A DNA stretch of 64,000 bases from Harmothoe impar (taxonomy: Eukaryota; Annelida; Polychaeta; Phyllodocida; Polynoidae). This document shows positions 45,695 through 58,607 of this stretch, piece after piece (within the stretch, counting starts at the first letter, position 1; the number at the start of each line of letters is the position of its first letter). The notes beneath the pieces were generated by a model, which ran no database searches, was not told the origin of the DNA, and worked only from the letters and a program-made list of their open reading frames with translations. The stretch lies in contig OX381718.1 of assembly GCA_947462335.1 (NCBI GenBank), forward strand, positions 43,524,281-43,588,280, read 5' to 3'. The position numbers were made by a program, and so were the translations under genes.

Positions 45695-45803
45695 GAATGG
45701 CTGACGCCCTCACAAGGGGCTGTATCGCTGGATATCGGCACGAGTGCGTAGCACGAGTGACGATATCCAGCGATACAGCCCCGAGTGAGGGCGTCAGCCA
45801 TTC
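45695..45803. repeat. 43-bp-arm near-perfect hairpin
   Basis: Arms 45,695-45,737 and 45,761-45,803 match with about two mismatches (GAATGGCTGACGCCCTCAC at the base, CGCTGGATATCG at the tip). The 23-bp loop contains GCACGAGTG twice in imperfect form. Confidence 0.93.
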
Positions 45804-46086
45804 AATATTAGGTTTATTATACGATTTATTGATTCAAATGTCCTTATTTACCTTTAAAACGTCCTAATTTCGCCATTTTGAAGGATTATTGACTGAATAT
45901 CACTCGAACACCAGTAGTGCCATGTTGTTTTGACCTCCCACCAACCCTGCTCGCTGATTGGTGGAGCCTGGTGACGTCATATCCTCAATCTCCAACACTG
46001 AGTTCAACATAGAATTTGTGAGGGGGCCAGCTTGGGGCTATGTTATATACTAACCAGCGTTTCCCCCCGCATTCACCACAGCCGGA

Positions 46087-46152
46087 TAGGCATGGCAGCT
46101 AGCGTCTCCGCCTCACACACCAAGGGTACCTGGATCGATCCTGGGTGGAAAC
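46087..46152 (+). ncRNA. tRNA-Val(CAC)-like pol III module, degenerate
   Basis: Contains an A-box-like GGCAGCTAGCGTC, an anticodon-arm-like GCCTCACACACC and a B-box-like GGATCGATCC followed by GGTGGAAACG. An upstream CGTTTCC near 46,059 could pair with the last part, but the distance is too long for a true tRNA. Best read as a tRNA-derived relic in a mobile element. Confidence 0.35.
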
Positions 46153-46396
46153 GAACCTTTTTCAAAATGCCTATTTCTATGTGAAAAAAAATCCCTAGAA
46201 TTATTTTAACGAAAGGCTAAGTAAAGTCCAACTTCTACCTTTATAGTAAAAAAGAAATTAGAAAAAAAATTGGATTTTCAAAGAAACTATACCAAAAAAT
46301 GCCTTTTCTTCTGTAACTCGGTAAATAATGGTCCTACAGGGCTGGAAATCCGCCTGTAGACTCCTTGTTTCGCCACCCACCTCTACCAGCGCCTTC

Positions 46397-46460
46397 ACGG
46401 CGTGGTGGTTAGCACATCGGACTTCAAGTCTTGATGTAGCGTGTTCGAGTCTCCATAGAA
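46397..46460 (+). ncRNA. second tRNA-like module (SINE-type A and B boxes)
   Basis: A-box-like GTGGTGGTTAGCACATCGG, a stem-loop around ACTTCAAGTC, and a B-box-like GTGTTCGAGTCTCC at the usual spacing. No acceptor stem closes around it, so a functional tRNA is unlikely. Confidence 0.4.
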
Positions 46461-47639
46461 CCTCGGATTTTATGGGGGACAAAATTTCGGAATTGCTCAG
46501 GACCACCGGAAACGGGATGATATCCCCCGGAAACGTGCTGATATCCACCGGAAGGGTGCCGATATCACTAGATATCAGCACGGGGATATCACAGAAAAAG
46601 CACGATGAGTGGCCCGATCGTATAATAACAGTGATTGACACAGCCTGGCTAGTACAGCCCCCAGCAAGGGCCCAGGCGTATGATCAGCTTTCCGGGTATG
46701 GCTATACATGTGGGTAGCAGTGACGGACACACACCGGTCACTAGGGATCAAATGTTAGGCAGAGGATGGTTACAGCCACAACCATCCACTGTAGGATAGC
46801 CACTGTGCTGATCAGCTGGTCAAAGGGTATATGTCGAGTGGTACATCCGATGGGAGGGTATGTCATTAGGTACTCTAGGTTTCAAAGGTCTGACCCACAG
46901 TTCGGTCTGATTGTGATTGGGTGGAGGGGGGTTAGGGTGTGATTTCAGCACTATCTCATTTGAAGTTGAACTATGCTGGGCCGGTCTGTGAGGACAGGGC
47001 GAGAAGTACAATGACTGTCATGTTAGGGCTACCCTTGATTGGGTTGAAGGCTTTTCCTTACATGTTGTATGATAGATGTAAGACGGGGCGTACTGGGTTA
47101 CAAACGCTACCTTATGCGACCACACTCTGAAAGACTCCTCTTTGTGTTTCCAACTTTATCCTGCACAAACAAGATCTAAAGCCTTAGAGTAGACCCATTT
47201 TCATTGGTCAGAGGTGTAACCTAGCTCCTGATTGGCTGTAGCGGTGGCACCTGCTGGTCACCTACCCGCTAGCACCAGTGGGGTAGTCAGTATGATAGTT
47301 GTATGATAGAGGCGTGCTTCAACATTGTTACATTTGTGATGTTGAATGTTTATGTCTCTGTGTTTGATGGTTGTGAAGAGACAGAGGCATTTTATACAGC
47401 CTGGATTATTACGGGCTTCTCAAATATGTTGTCACGACCAAGATAGAGACATCCCCGGAATCATGGCAGTAATATGAATATGCCTACATGGATCAGAAAT
47501 TCGATTGAGGGTATTGAGAAATCACTAGTAACTGATGACCTTCATACCAACTGATGCACACCAATGGCAAACAATGCCCCCTTTAATATGAGGCTTTTCT
47601 GGACCAACCCCCACACCCATAATACAACCGCCTGGTCCT

Positions 47640-49350
47640 GATAACACACCCTCATTCCCTCCATCTCAATCAGACCAGAACATAGGTTCAGCCTAGTTGC
47701 CTGTAGGGGGACCTATGCTTCATGGAGAACCAACCGACCCAGCCCCAAACCTGTTCTTCACAATGCTCTTTTACCAATACAGCGCCAATTTCATGGCGAC
47801 TGGTTTTGCCTCTGAACCCCCCCCCCCAACTCCTTGGTAGATGCTGTGCTGGCCAATGTGTCTCTATCACCGCTAGCCTACTGGCCAAACCCAGATTGCT
47901 GATCACAGGGTTTAGGGCAGTTTGAGATGTCGTTCTGTCACCACCAGGGACATCAGCATTGAATCAGGTCAGAGCGGTCTAGGCCTCTGGGTGTTCAATA
48001 CAAAGGCCTTACTAGGCTTCATTCTAGGCAGTCTGATGGGCTATCTGTCTCTCACATACCCTACTGTGGTTCTGTGATTAGTTGACAGTGGTAAAAGATA
48101 CGTATTTATATTAACAAGTCACAGTAGTCTTAATGCAAAGCATGCAGTGTTGTCATTTGTTGAGTGTGACTGCCTATGGGTAATATCAATGATGATTCTA
48201 GTATTTGTACTTGTACTGAATAATATTTTGGAGAAAGGATTCTCAATTAAGTGTAGCTATATGCAATTATTTTTAAGACCTCATTATTTTTTTAATGTAA
48301 GGCAAAACTTTCCAAATACGATCTGCAAAAATTGCCCTTATTGCAGGGTGTACTAAGGTCCCTTTTTGCAGTACATTTCACATATAATGCCTCTAATTAG
48401 TTCTGTATTATCAAAATCTCATAAAATATTCATAACCATCTTGAACTTATAGACACAAAACCAGGCTCTCCTCTAAAGAGATATTTTTCTACTTTTTCTA
48501 GCTGAACATGTCACGTAAAAGTGGATGGCAACCAGGGTGATCCCCTAGAGGGAATAAAACCTGACTGTGGCTACAAATCCCCAGTCACCAAAGCTGTACT
48601 AGCCATTACAGTGCACTCCACTAAAACTGTCTGCTTATCTATCAGCTGTACATACCATGGGGACTATTAACATAGCACACAAGGCTCCAAGGACATTAAC
48701 GTTAAAAAAAGGAACATGAATAATAATGTGTGCCAACCAAGAGTATATAGATACACAGCATTGAGTAGTACATGTAATTGACATTTAGGCAGGATTGATA
48801 ACCACAAAATGTTGATAAGAACCAATTTTCCATCTTAAAGGAATAAGCTCATTCCGAAGTAGTATACTATTATGAGACTCATTCACACAAGCAATGTCAT
48901 ACTTATACAATCCTAATCCGGCCCTTTGCTCTAAGAATATATAGCAGTACACTATGCCCAGTGATTGTTGAGTAAATTGAGCAGATTCCTGGTACAGAAA
49001 GGGTTTAACTACCTTTTAGACTCTGGCACCTGAGACCTAGACCCTCCTCCCATGGGTGGGAAGGGACCTGCAAGGGCTTGTAATAGGGGTTGTCTGTGCA
49101 GCCTCCTGGGAATGTCAACAAGGCCACATGCCCATTATCTGGCATGCAACTTAGACAAAGGCTCTTCTTTTCTTGTAGCTTTGGGAATTTTCAATTGATT
49201 TTTCTGGTTTGTTGTTTGCCAAGGTTGGAGGGCCTAATAGTTTGTCTTCTAAGCCTATAAAGCTTCCGATGCAATTCCTAGTTCTATGGCACACAATCTC
49301 TACTCTTTACACATTGTATAACCTTTTGGATTGTATTTGTTTGCGCCATA

Positions 49351-49408
<58 letters not shown>

Positions 49409-52400
49409 CTTAAATTGCCATTAAGCAGAGTCAAAAATGCAGTAACCTTGAACTGCCAATAGGATGTTGGGCTGTCCTTTCACAGGTCTACCTCACTACC
49501 TTCTTTCATCATTTTCAGAAGGACTATTGTTATGATATTTCTATGAAAATAAATATCAAAACATCACATTTAGTTTGCATGTGTACTTCTAACTAGCTGG
49601 TACGAAACATTTGTTACACCCTATACAAAGCCCAGACACAATCACACTAAAAGGTCCCTGTCCTACTGATTTCCCATGGGAGAGCATCACCTCATGAAAG
49701 CCAACAGTGCCACAATAAGAATAATACAGAATTAAAGGGGTCAGCTGCCCCCATTAGGCAGAAAGCAGTGGCTGTGATAGAAGTAATGCAGAATTTAGAG
49801 GGGGGCTACTTTGCCATTCACTAGGGGCACTCAGGCCAAGAAAGGCAACCAGTTTAGATATCAAAATATTCTCTTCTGTTTAGTCATGCTATGTTATTCC
49901 TGGTGGCTATGTTTGAGCTTCTTACTATATTACAAAGTTGGTACATATGGAAATAAAAATTCCTTGGCCTAACCCCGAGATGTGCAAGCTGAGTGAGCTA
50001 CTCCATCATTGACTACTTCACGTCTCGAGCTGCTCCTTCCTGAGCAGGACCTGCCACGAGCTGCTCATGCATGTGACCCTGAGCTGCTCATGGCATCACA
50101 CGGTGGTGTGGGATGAATGTATAAACTTTGTTGATAACCAGCACATAGTGAGATCCTGATCCAAACTTGATACAGTATGCTAGAAAATTACTCTTGGTAG
50201 GTGCTGCTACAATATAATAGGTTTTGCAGTTGGTTACGATAACATTTAATCCTGTTATATTTGGTGCGATTTAAAATGTCAGCCCTAACTTTGTCTTTAA
50301 AATTATACCCTATCATTATGATAATGAGGAATCTAACTATGTAAATACCATGTATAATTGTTGGAAAGTGGTGAATTTGGTATATTAAATTTGTTGTGCA
50401 GCATGAATTTGCTTGACAAAATTGTCTTGAATCATACTAAGTATCTCCAAGTATTAGACCCTGTAGAATGAGTAATGCATTGTGCCCGGTATCAGGTTTT
50501 AGAGGTCTTCCTTTCGAAATATGAATTATTAGTAATTACATGTAATTTCACCCTCAAACCGGGCTCTCAAACTTCATTCATTAGAGATTGTTTTCAATGG
50601 CTTTGTACTACAAAGAAAACTACTGCTCCTTATGCCACAGAATCAATTTTAGTCACTCCTTAACCTTTTTCAATTGCTACGAATTGCTCAAAGCAGCTGC
50701 CAGGAGCAGCTCCTATTTTACATAAACTGGTCATGACAGGTCATCTCCCTTCTAGGCTTACCCTGGATCCGCTGTGGGCTAAACATAAGTATTTTGAGCT
50801 GCTCTAATTCTGTGAGAACTGAGATGCTCACGGAGCAGGCTTGAGCGGTAGGCAGTGAGCCAATTTTGCATCCATGGTAGTTAGGTTTCTACCATTGGGA
50901 GGTGTGCCAAGGTGGTTAGCTGCAGGACGGGTATGTAGAGCGGTGGGGCAGACACTACTGTGACTCAGTCAAACATCATCGAATCAGGAGAGGGGTGTAG
51001 CATACAGACAACCACTTACTTTCATGGTAGGTCAAGTTGAGTAGTACAAATCAAACAATCACAACATGCTCAGACTTGCTGAGGCTAGATATATCCACAC
51101 TCCCCATCAGTGTTTATTCAAAACAGGCAATCTTGTTTATGTACAGAGGAGAAACACACTAGTGCTCAATATACAGTAAGTAGTATGTGGAATAATGCAA
51201 AGGGTTCAGGCTTAGATGATTCATCTTCCCAGGAAATGTGTGAGCAATAATCCTACAAAAGTTATATACATAGGCCTAGATTTATCACTTTCAAGTTAAT
51301 ACTGCTACATGCATCACTTATGTCTAAGCCTGCACAAACCAGGGACTGATGTCATGGTCATCCTCCCACTACCCACTCGTTCTTTTACTTTCATTTATTG
51401 TTCCTGTCCCCTCACAATCCTGAACCTCCCTTCCACCCTCTCTTGACCCCTCTTCATAACTCCCTCTTACTCCCTTGGTTAAAAGGCTATAACCTCTTCT
51501 CCTACATCACACTATCGGCCAGGTTCTGCCTCCCTAGGTTTAGAGCCATCCTATATTATGCTTAAGGGCTATCTGGCAATGTTCCTAGTCATAAGCTATA
51601 ACCAGTATCATAGTTCTTGCTTTACACAATTAATGTTAGAGGAAACGCTCATTGGTCTTGGCTCAGAACTTCAGAATAAAAGGCAGCCTGGGTGGACTCT
51701 TTTGTATTAGATTAAGAAAGGCATACCTAATTTACAGTGAGACATGAGGTTGTGTATCCCCAAGGTTAGGTAATGGTTTGTGCCACCTCTAGTTCACACA
51801 TATATACCTGTGCTATCATTCGAACCATCAGTAGTACATTATGTTTTAAAATTTGAGCTGTCCCGCAGCAAATTGTAAATGTCACTTTAGGTACACTGTA
51901 AATTGGACAATGTATTAAAATCCCATTGCAAAGTTGAACTCTTTGATAATACACATCAAAGTAGTTTAATGTGGTTTGGGTGAAGAAAACACATTAGTCA
52001 ATATTGTGAGCATGGTGGCATTTGGACCGGTGTTGTACATTGCCGTATGGTACAGCCTCTGGAGTGTTGTTTCTAAACTTTGTATATGCCTAAAGTGTAT
52101 GACGTGACAAGAACTGATGATACACTCAGCGATCTAGTAAAAAGATAATGACTTTGTTGATGGACAATTAGCCTTGTAACATATTTCCCTCTACCAAAAG
52201 CTTTATTATCGGAAGTATCTTAAAAGCAGTTAATTGATTCGTTTCATCTCAAAAATGTTGTTCTGGTTGATCTGGTTCACAATTGTATACATGTAATAAA
52301 TACAAAGTAATACTCGAATTATTCACCACTTTGTCAGGTAGCCATCTATATTTGTCCTATTGTAGGGCCTTTAATATTTATGCAATATCACTTTTATACT

Positions 52401-52500
52401 GCTATAACTCCTACAGTGGGTAGTTGAGATATCTTTTATCCGTATCAATACCAACAGATGGCACACAATGACGCCCACAATGGGTCAATGGCATTCAATA
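47640..52500 (+). repeat. R5: R unit, duplicate of R3
   Basis: Same landmark order as R3 (ACTAGGCTTCATTC at 48.01, CACCTGAGACCTAGACCC at 49.03, GGGGTCAGCTGCCCCCATT at 49.74, GGAGGTGTGCCAAGGTGG at 50.90, GTTCTGCCTCCCTAGG at 51.52 kb) without the homopyrimidine element. Non-coding. Confidence 0.78.
49352..49407. repeat. (AT)n microsatellite
   Basis: About 28 AT dinucleotides, present in R5 only; R3 has GTACTTAAATTGCC at the same place (32,862). Confidence 0.98.
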
Positions 52501-55210
52501 TTGCCCAATTGTGACCAACACTGATCCATGGTGACCAGTGCTACGTATACACTATGGATTTATTAAATGACAGAACCCTACTATCTCAGCTCCAGACCCA
52601 TAGTACCAAAGGGTGGCACTGATAACATCATTCCCTCCATCATAGCCCAACATGGGCTGGGGCTTGCAGTCTGATATTGGCGGATCTCATGATTCATTCC
52701 CAAATATATTTCTCCCAATATGCTTTGCTCAGCCATCCAACACAGTGCTTATAACATGGTGCCTAGCTCTGGCCTCTGGGGCGTTGGTTGTTCCTTCTAG
52801 TGGCCATGAGCGTCCATCACTGCTGCCCAAGTGGCCAAACCCTGATAGCTGATTATAGGGTCTGGGGTAGTTTCAGTTGTCGTCCTGTCACCACCAGGGC
52901 CAGCACCATCGATCTAGGTCAGGGTGGGTTCTGCCTCTAGGTGTTCAATACACAGGCCTTACTAGGCTTCATTCTAGGCGGCCTGACAGGCTATCTGTCC
53001 CCCACACAGCGTGCTGTGGATGTGTGATTACTGGCCAAAGCAGCGAGAGATATGTTATCACAACCACCAAGTCATAGAGGTCTTAATATAAAGCATCTGA
53101 GGGTGAATGGTCATTTTCTGGAGTATAAGACTAGTGTAGCTCTATGGAATGATGTAGCAACCTTTGGGACTCCATACATCCCAAATGTTTATTAGATTTG
53201 CCTTTTACATTATGAGGTACATTGCTGAGCAATGGCAGTAGTTGTAGCTTTATGTAATGATAGCATGGTGGTACCACAGACTATACTTAAACATAGACAA
53301 ATTGCCACCGATGTGTACTGTAAGGCTTTCAAAAAGTAAACACTCTATTTTTCTAGCCTGTCACGCAAAAGCGGATGGCAGTCTGGATAATCCTCCCAAT
53401 GGATTAAAACTTGACTGTGACTACAAATCCCCAGGCATCACAGCTGTCCTAACTATTAGAGTCCACTAGGCTAAAACAGCTTATCCATCAGCTATATACA
53501 CCATGGGGACTATTAGCATGTCACACAAGCGTGTCCAGGGATGATGAAGCTAGACAAGGCTGTATGCAAAACAGGTTCATTTACTTGTAACACACACAAA
53601 AGGAAATTATGAGAGAAGAAATCACACACCCACAAGTGTACAGAAAGATGGAGTAGAATTTCACATTGACATTTGGTGTTCGGTTTAGTGTCAATCTCAA
53701 TTTCTGAAAATGTCCTTTCATTTTGTGCAAAGACCAATGATAATTGCTTCTAAAATGTTAGCTCTATCTAATTTTCTGTAAATATGGTACGTATGACCAG
53801 AGAAAAATACAGTATGTCTATGATTGTGCTTTATATTTGTAGAATACATCAACATGCTAAATAGTTCAGTACTCCAATAGTTAGATATTTTTCCATGGAT
53901 TCTTAAAAAATACATTTCTATATTATCATTTTAGTCAATGTGAAGATTTGTTATTTAACCATCAACCCCAGATAGTTCCTATTGTAAGCTGTGTAGCCTA
54001 ACTCCCTAATCCAGACCTTTGCTCTGAGCCCAATGAGCAGTAAACTACACTAATGCTGAGTAATTTGAGCAGAATGCTGGTGCAGAAAGGGTTTAAATAC
54101 CTTTGAGGAGCTGGCACCTGAGACCTAGACCCTCCTCCCGTGGGTGGGAAGGGACCTGTAAGGGGCTTATAACAGGCTTTGTCTGTGCGGCCTCCTAGGG
54201 ATATCAACAAGACCACATACCCCTTATCTCGCATGCAACTTAGACAAAGGGTCTTCCTTTCTGGTAGCTTTGTGAATTTTCAATTCATATCTCTGTGCTG
54301 TGATTCACAAGAGATGGAGGCTTCTCTGGTTTCTATTAGCAGTGACATCTCTACAGTGCTGAGATCTCAAAGGAACATGTTCTATGGAATAATCTTAAAT
54401 GTGTAAAAGGTTTCTAATGCAGTTTCTATTTGAAAGAATTATTTCCATGAGAGCATAAGACCAAACATAGCTTGTGTTTTGCAAACATGTTTGTATTTCT
54501 GTAGGCACAGGAACTAGATAGTACAGAACATCATTTGTTACACTCTATACATAGCCCAGACACAATCATACTAAGAGGCACCTCTCAGTACTGATTTCCC
54601 ATGGGACAGTGGCACTTAACAAAACCAACCAATGCCACAATACAAATAATGCAGAATTAAAGGGGTCAGCTGCCCCCATTAGGCAGAAAGCAGTGGCTGT
54701 GATAGAAGTAATGTAGAAGAAAGAGGTGGGTTACTTTGTGATTCACTTGGTGCACTCAGGCCAGAAAGGGGTTTGTTTCAGGTAGAATATGAGGCAGGTA
54801 AGTAAGATATTTCATATTAGGATATTACATAAATGTGGTTCATATATATATTGGCGGCAACGATAATTTGTTCGGTTTAACTACATTATTCCTGTTTGCC
54901 ATATTTGGGCTCTTAATGATATGAGAACGTTGGTAGATGTGAAAGGAAACTGCTTAGCCTTAAACCCATGCTGTGCATGCTGAGTGAGCTGCTCCATCAT
55001 TGACCACTTTCACGTCTGCATTTGGCCCTGAGCTGCTCACGGCATCATATAGCGGTGCAGGATGAATGTATAAAATTTGTTGATACCAAGTATAGTGTGT
55101 GGTTCTGTGTACGTGTACATTGTCTAAGGATGTTCTAGTTACTCCACACAACTTCCTGAACGGCACAATATCACACTCATTCTTAGGAAGAACTGGCTCA
55201 ATATGGTATA

Positions 55211-55402
55211 CTGTGAAAGTACTTTATTTTGCTGGGTATATATTTTTGCGATTTTCGCGGATATGAAAAATCCGCGCAATTTCGCGGATTTTTCATATCC
55301 GCAAAATTTTTATATGCTCAAGTATGGAGTAAATACCCGCGAAATTGCCAATTTTCACTCTTCCCCGAAAATTTACACCCGTGAAAATAAGTACTTTCAC
55401 AG
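55211..55402. mobile_element. TA-flanked CTGTGAAAGTAC MITE, copy B
   Basis: Same ends as 40,063-40,238. Its centre (55,258-55,303) is a perfect 20-bp-arm hairpin, GCGGATATGAAAAATCCGCG and inverse with a 6-bp loop; copy A has a decayed version. Confidence 0.86.
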
Positions 55403-56539
55403 TATGTATATAAGTTACAATAAAATTATGTTATTGATTATTTCCATTACCTGAGATATTCATTGTCACTCCTAATAATCATTGTTGATCTGATGTGGCA
55501 GCTAATATCAATTTATTTATCCTGACATGTCTTGAAATGATTCTGATGTACCTTACTGTTTCTCCGATCATTACACATTATATTGTGTGTTCATCATTAT
55601 GCTCTTTATGAGGTTTTGGATGTCTGTCATTACAAATTTAAATTGTCAGTAATTGATTAACAAGTCCCTGAAACCCTTAAAGTTGATTGATTAAAGATCA
55701 TGTTCTGTGGCGTTGTAGAACAGAGAAAACTACAGCTCCTAACAGAACCATTATTAGTCGCTCCTTAACCTTTTTCAAATTGCTCAGAATTGCTTAAAGC
55801 TGCCAGAAGCAGCTCTTATTCTCAGTAAATTGCTCATGGCAGGTCATCTCCATAGGGGTTCCTTCTAGGATTTCCTAGGAACTGCTCTGGGCTTATCAGA
55901 GGTATTTTGAGCAGGGCTGAGCTGTAGGCAGTAAGCCAATTCTGGATCCATGGTAGGTCCTCCTGGCTAAAAGCTTTTATAGAGGTTCAGGACCCTGAGC
56001 AGTGTTCAGGTTTCTACCATTTGGAGGTGTGCCAAGGTGGTCTGCTTCAGGATGGGAATGGGGAGGGAGATGGTAGTCACTACTAGTGATTCAGTCAAAG
56101 ATCATCAAATCAGGAGAGGAGAATGGCACAGCAAATAAACAACCACTTGCTTTCATTGCAGCATTAATCAAACAATTACAACATCATCACGCTTGTCCCT
56201 TGATAAGACTACATAGATATCCGGCACTTTACTAAGTCATTATTTCTTTATGTTCTAAAATCAAAGAGTAGTGCTTTTTGTTGCAGTTAAACATAGGAGA
56301 AACACACTAGTGTTCGGTTTACAGTGAGTAGTATATGGGATAATGCAAAGGGTTCAGGCTTAGATGATTTATCTTTCCAGGAAAGTTGTGAGCAATAATC
56401 CTACAAAAGTTATATACATGAATTCAAGTAATACTGCATAATACATGACTTAGTTTCTGATAATATACTACAGGACATACTCAATTGATATATATACACA
56501 CTCTGCGAATGAGCACAGCCACACAACACCATCTAGTGC

Positions 56540-56850
56540 TACATGCAGGACCTGCATACATCACTTATGTCTAAGCCTGCACATGGCAGGGAAGATGGCC
56601 CTCACGTTACCACTAGTCAACTGCAGATGAAGTTACGACCATGCCTGTATCACCCCAGACCTACTGGAGGTGACACACCCTCCTCCAGGCCCACTCCATG
56701 CTTCAAACCCAGGAGGAGAGCTTGCTGCCCCCAGTCTGCTGTCTCCAGGGCCTCCTTGTAAGCCGTGTCAGTAATGGGCGCAGACTGGTTTAGTGGGTGT
56801 GTTGGTGTTAGGGGAGGGGTGATGGAAAGGAGCGGAGGATGAATGGTTCT
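56540..56850 (+). repeat. conserved 0.35-kb block of R, copy in R6
   Basis: Near-identical to 42,255-42,560. Confidence 0.85.
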
Positions 56851-57850
56851 GTCTGAGCGACAGCCCAGAGTCAGTGAAGCCCAGAATCAGTATATGACAG
56901 TCTGCTTCAGTAACCATGACAACAACTTAACTTGCTTGGCCACTGTCAGACTATCACATGTGGTTTATAAGTAGAAGTAGAGAATAGGAATATTATATGT
57001 ATAACTAAGGCAAGGTTAGAAAGCTGGTCCCTTAGAGTTCAGCATTCTTATAGTGTAGCTGCCGATGTCAATGGTGGACTTATTCAAAGCTGTACGGGCC
57101 TAGCATTGTCATGGTTTAGAAACATAGCAGCTTTGGGCACAATGACCATAAATAGGCTGACATTCAGTTTTTCTCTGTGTACTAGTGATTGCAAATTACT
57201 TGCCACACAACGTAACGTCCTATGTGTAGACCGGGTAGGGGCCAGTTAATCATCATTGGCTGCGTGTATTGTGATTGCTAGTGGTCATTTAGATTGACCA
57301 GGTTAGGCAGGGTAGATTACTAGCCTAAACAGATTTAGTCCTGGCTGAGATTAAATCCCCCTTGATGGTGGATCTCATCTCCTGTTGCCCTCCTTCCCAG
57401 CAAAGTAGGCTGAGCTTATGCAAGCATAGGGCATACTGTTGAGTTCCCATCCCCCCTCCCTCTCCCCTCTCTCCACTTGCATTCATTCCCCTGCCTTCCT
57501 ACACCTCTCCTTTACCTCCCTCTATACATTCATCCTACCCACCTTCCATCTTCCTCTTCCACCCTCCCTCCCTCCCTCTCCCCGCCCTGTCCCACACCCC
57601 AGATCCCCAACTCTACAAGCAGAGCTACAAGACCACCCCCTTCTCCTACGTCACATTATTGGCCGGGTCCTGCCTCCCAAGACAGGTTTAGAGCCATCCT
57701 AAAGTATGCTTAAGGCCAGGCTGACCGGGTTCCTGGTCATAGGCTACAGTCTGCTGTGTAGTTCTTGCTTCACACAATTAGCTTTGGAGGAAACCCTCAT
57801 TCGTCCGCTCAGATCTTATGGATAAAGGAGCCCTTGGGGAAACTCTTGTA

Positions 57851-58607
57851 TATGACTTGCCTTTCATGGTATAGCATGTAGACAGTTTCTACTGGTGATT
57901 TGCCATAAGCTAATGATGGTGTACAATGGGTTTTTCCAACTGATTAACAATACATTGGGATGACTTGAGTGACAAATAAATTTGAGTTGCAGCTGAAAAT
58001 TGCAACAGAGAATATTGTGTAGTGTAATGTGGACAGGAGAACACAAAGGTATGAGGGAGTTCTAAGAGGCAATATTCAAAGTTCTGCCTGTATCTGACCA
58101 AATATGAAGAACATACCTTTTTAGAACCAGGCAATTCAATCAAAAAGAATACAACAATATTGGAGAAATACCCACACATTTAGAATCTGCAGCTAGACGG
58201 AAAGTCTGAATGACATATCTCTTATCTCTCTCAAATAGAAAATAACAAACATGTGTCTATATCCTAGATTATACCTCTGACCATATGGCACTTGACAAAA
58301 AACAGCTTTATCTCTGTCCTAGATTGTCGATAACAGCTTCATTTGACTGTGTTACCTGTCTGGTGACACAGCATACCCACCTGTAAGCTTAGAGTGGCCT
58401 AGTTATGACCTTAAACTCAGAGGGGAGATGTGACCTTGACCCTCCCCTTGACCTTGTGAGGCTGAGAGGTGCATACAGATGGGGAGCTGGTGTGACCTGT
58501 AGTTGTAGCAGAGGCCGGCAGGGGGCAGCACAGTACTTACAGCTGTCACAGACAACTGGCACCAGGGGGAGCTGCTCCATGAGTCGAATTATTATGGGAT
58601 AGCTAGC
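57851..58607. other. gene-less stretch with CTCF-like motif
   Basis: No gene. CCGGCAGGGGGCAGCACAG at about 58,514-58,532 fits the core of the animal CTCF motif, and ACCAGGGGGAGCTGC follows at 58,561; no binding evidence. Confidence 0.4.

Larger units (their letters stand above)
45683..46629. mobile_element. insertion with long hairpin and tRNA-like modules
   Basis: Absent from copy A, where GGCTGATAG joins AAGTGATTGACACAG (about 30,119). The insert begins TTAACCAATAATGAATGG and ends GATCGTATAATAAC; the reverse of that end recurs as GTTTATTATACGAT at about 45,812, just inside the hairpin. No obvious target duplication and no coding capacity. A non-autonomous element of unknown family. Confidence 0.8.
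44849..57006. repeat. tandem duplication, copy B
   Basis: Repeats copy A from CTGAGAGGGTCATCCAG through R2-part (44.85-46.86), R5 (47.64-52.5) and R6 (from about 52.5). It lacks the three copy-A insertions and has its own at 45,683-46,629, plus a loss of about 180 bp near 49,863 relative to 33,318. Non-coding. Confidence 0.88.
52500..57850 (+). repeat. R6: R unit, duplicate of R4, with intact right end
   Basis: Same landmarks as R4, then continues past the duplication end (57,006) to the terminal block GGGTCCTGCCTCCCAAG (57.66) and AGGAAACCCTCATTCG (57.79 kb), which R4 lost. It includes a C/T-rich stretch at 57,440-57,610. Non-coding. Confidence 0.72.

Noticed and set aside
46087..46460. Functional tRNA genes
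   Set aside because: Box motifs are present, but neither module closes a proper acceptor stem at tRNA length.
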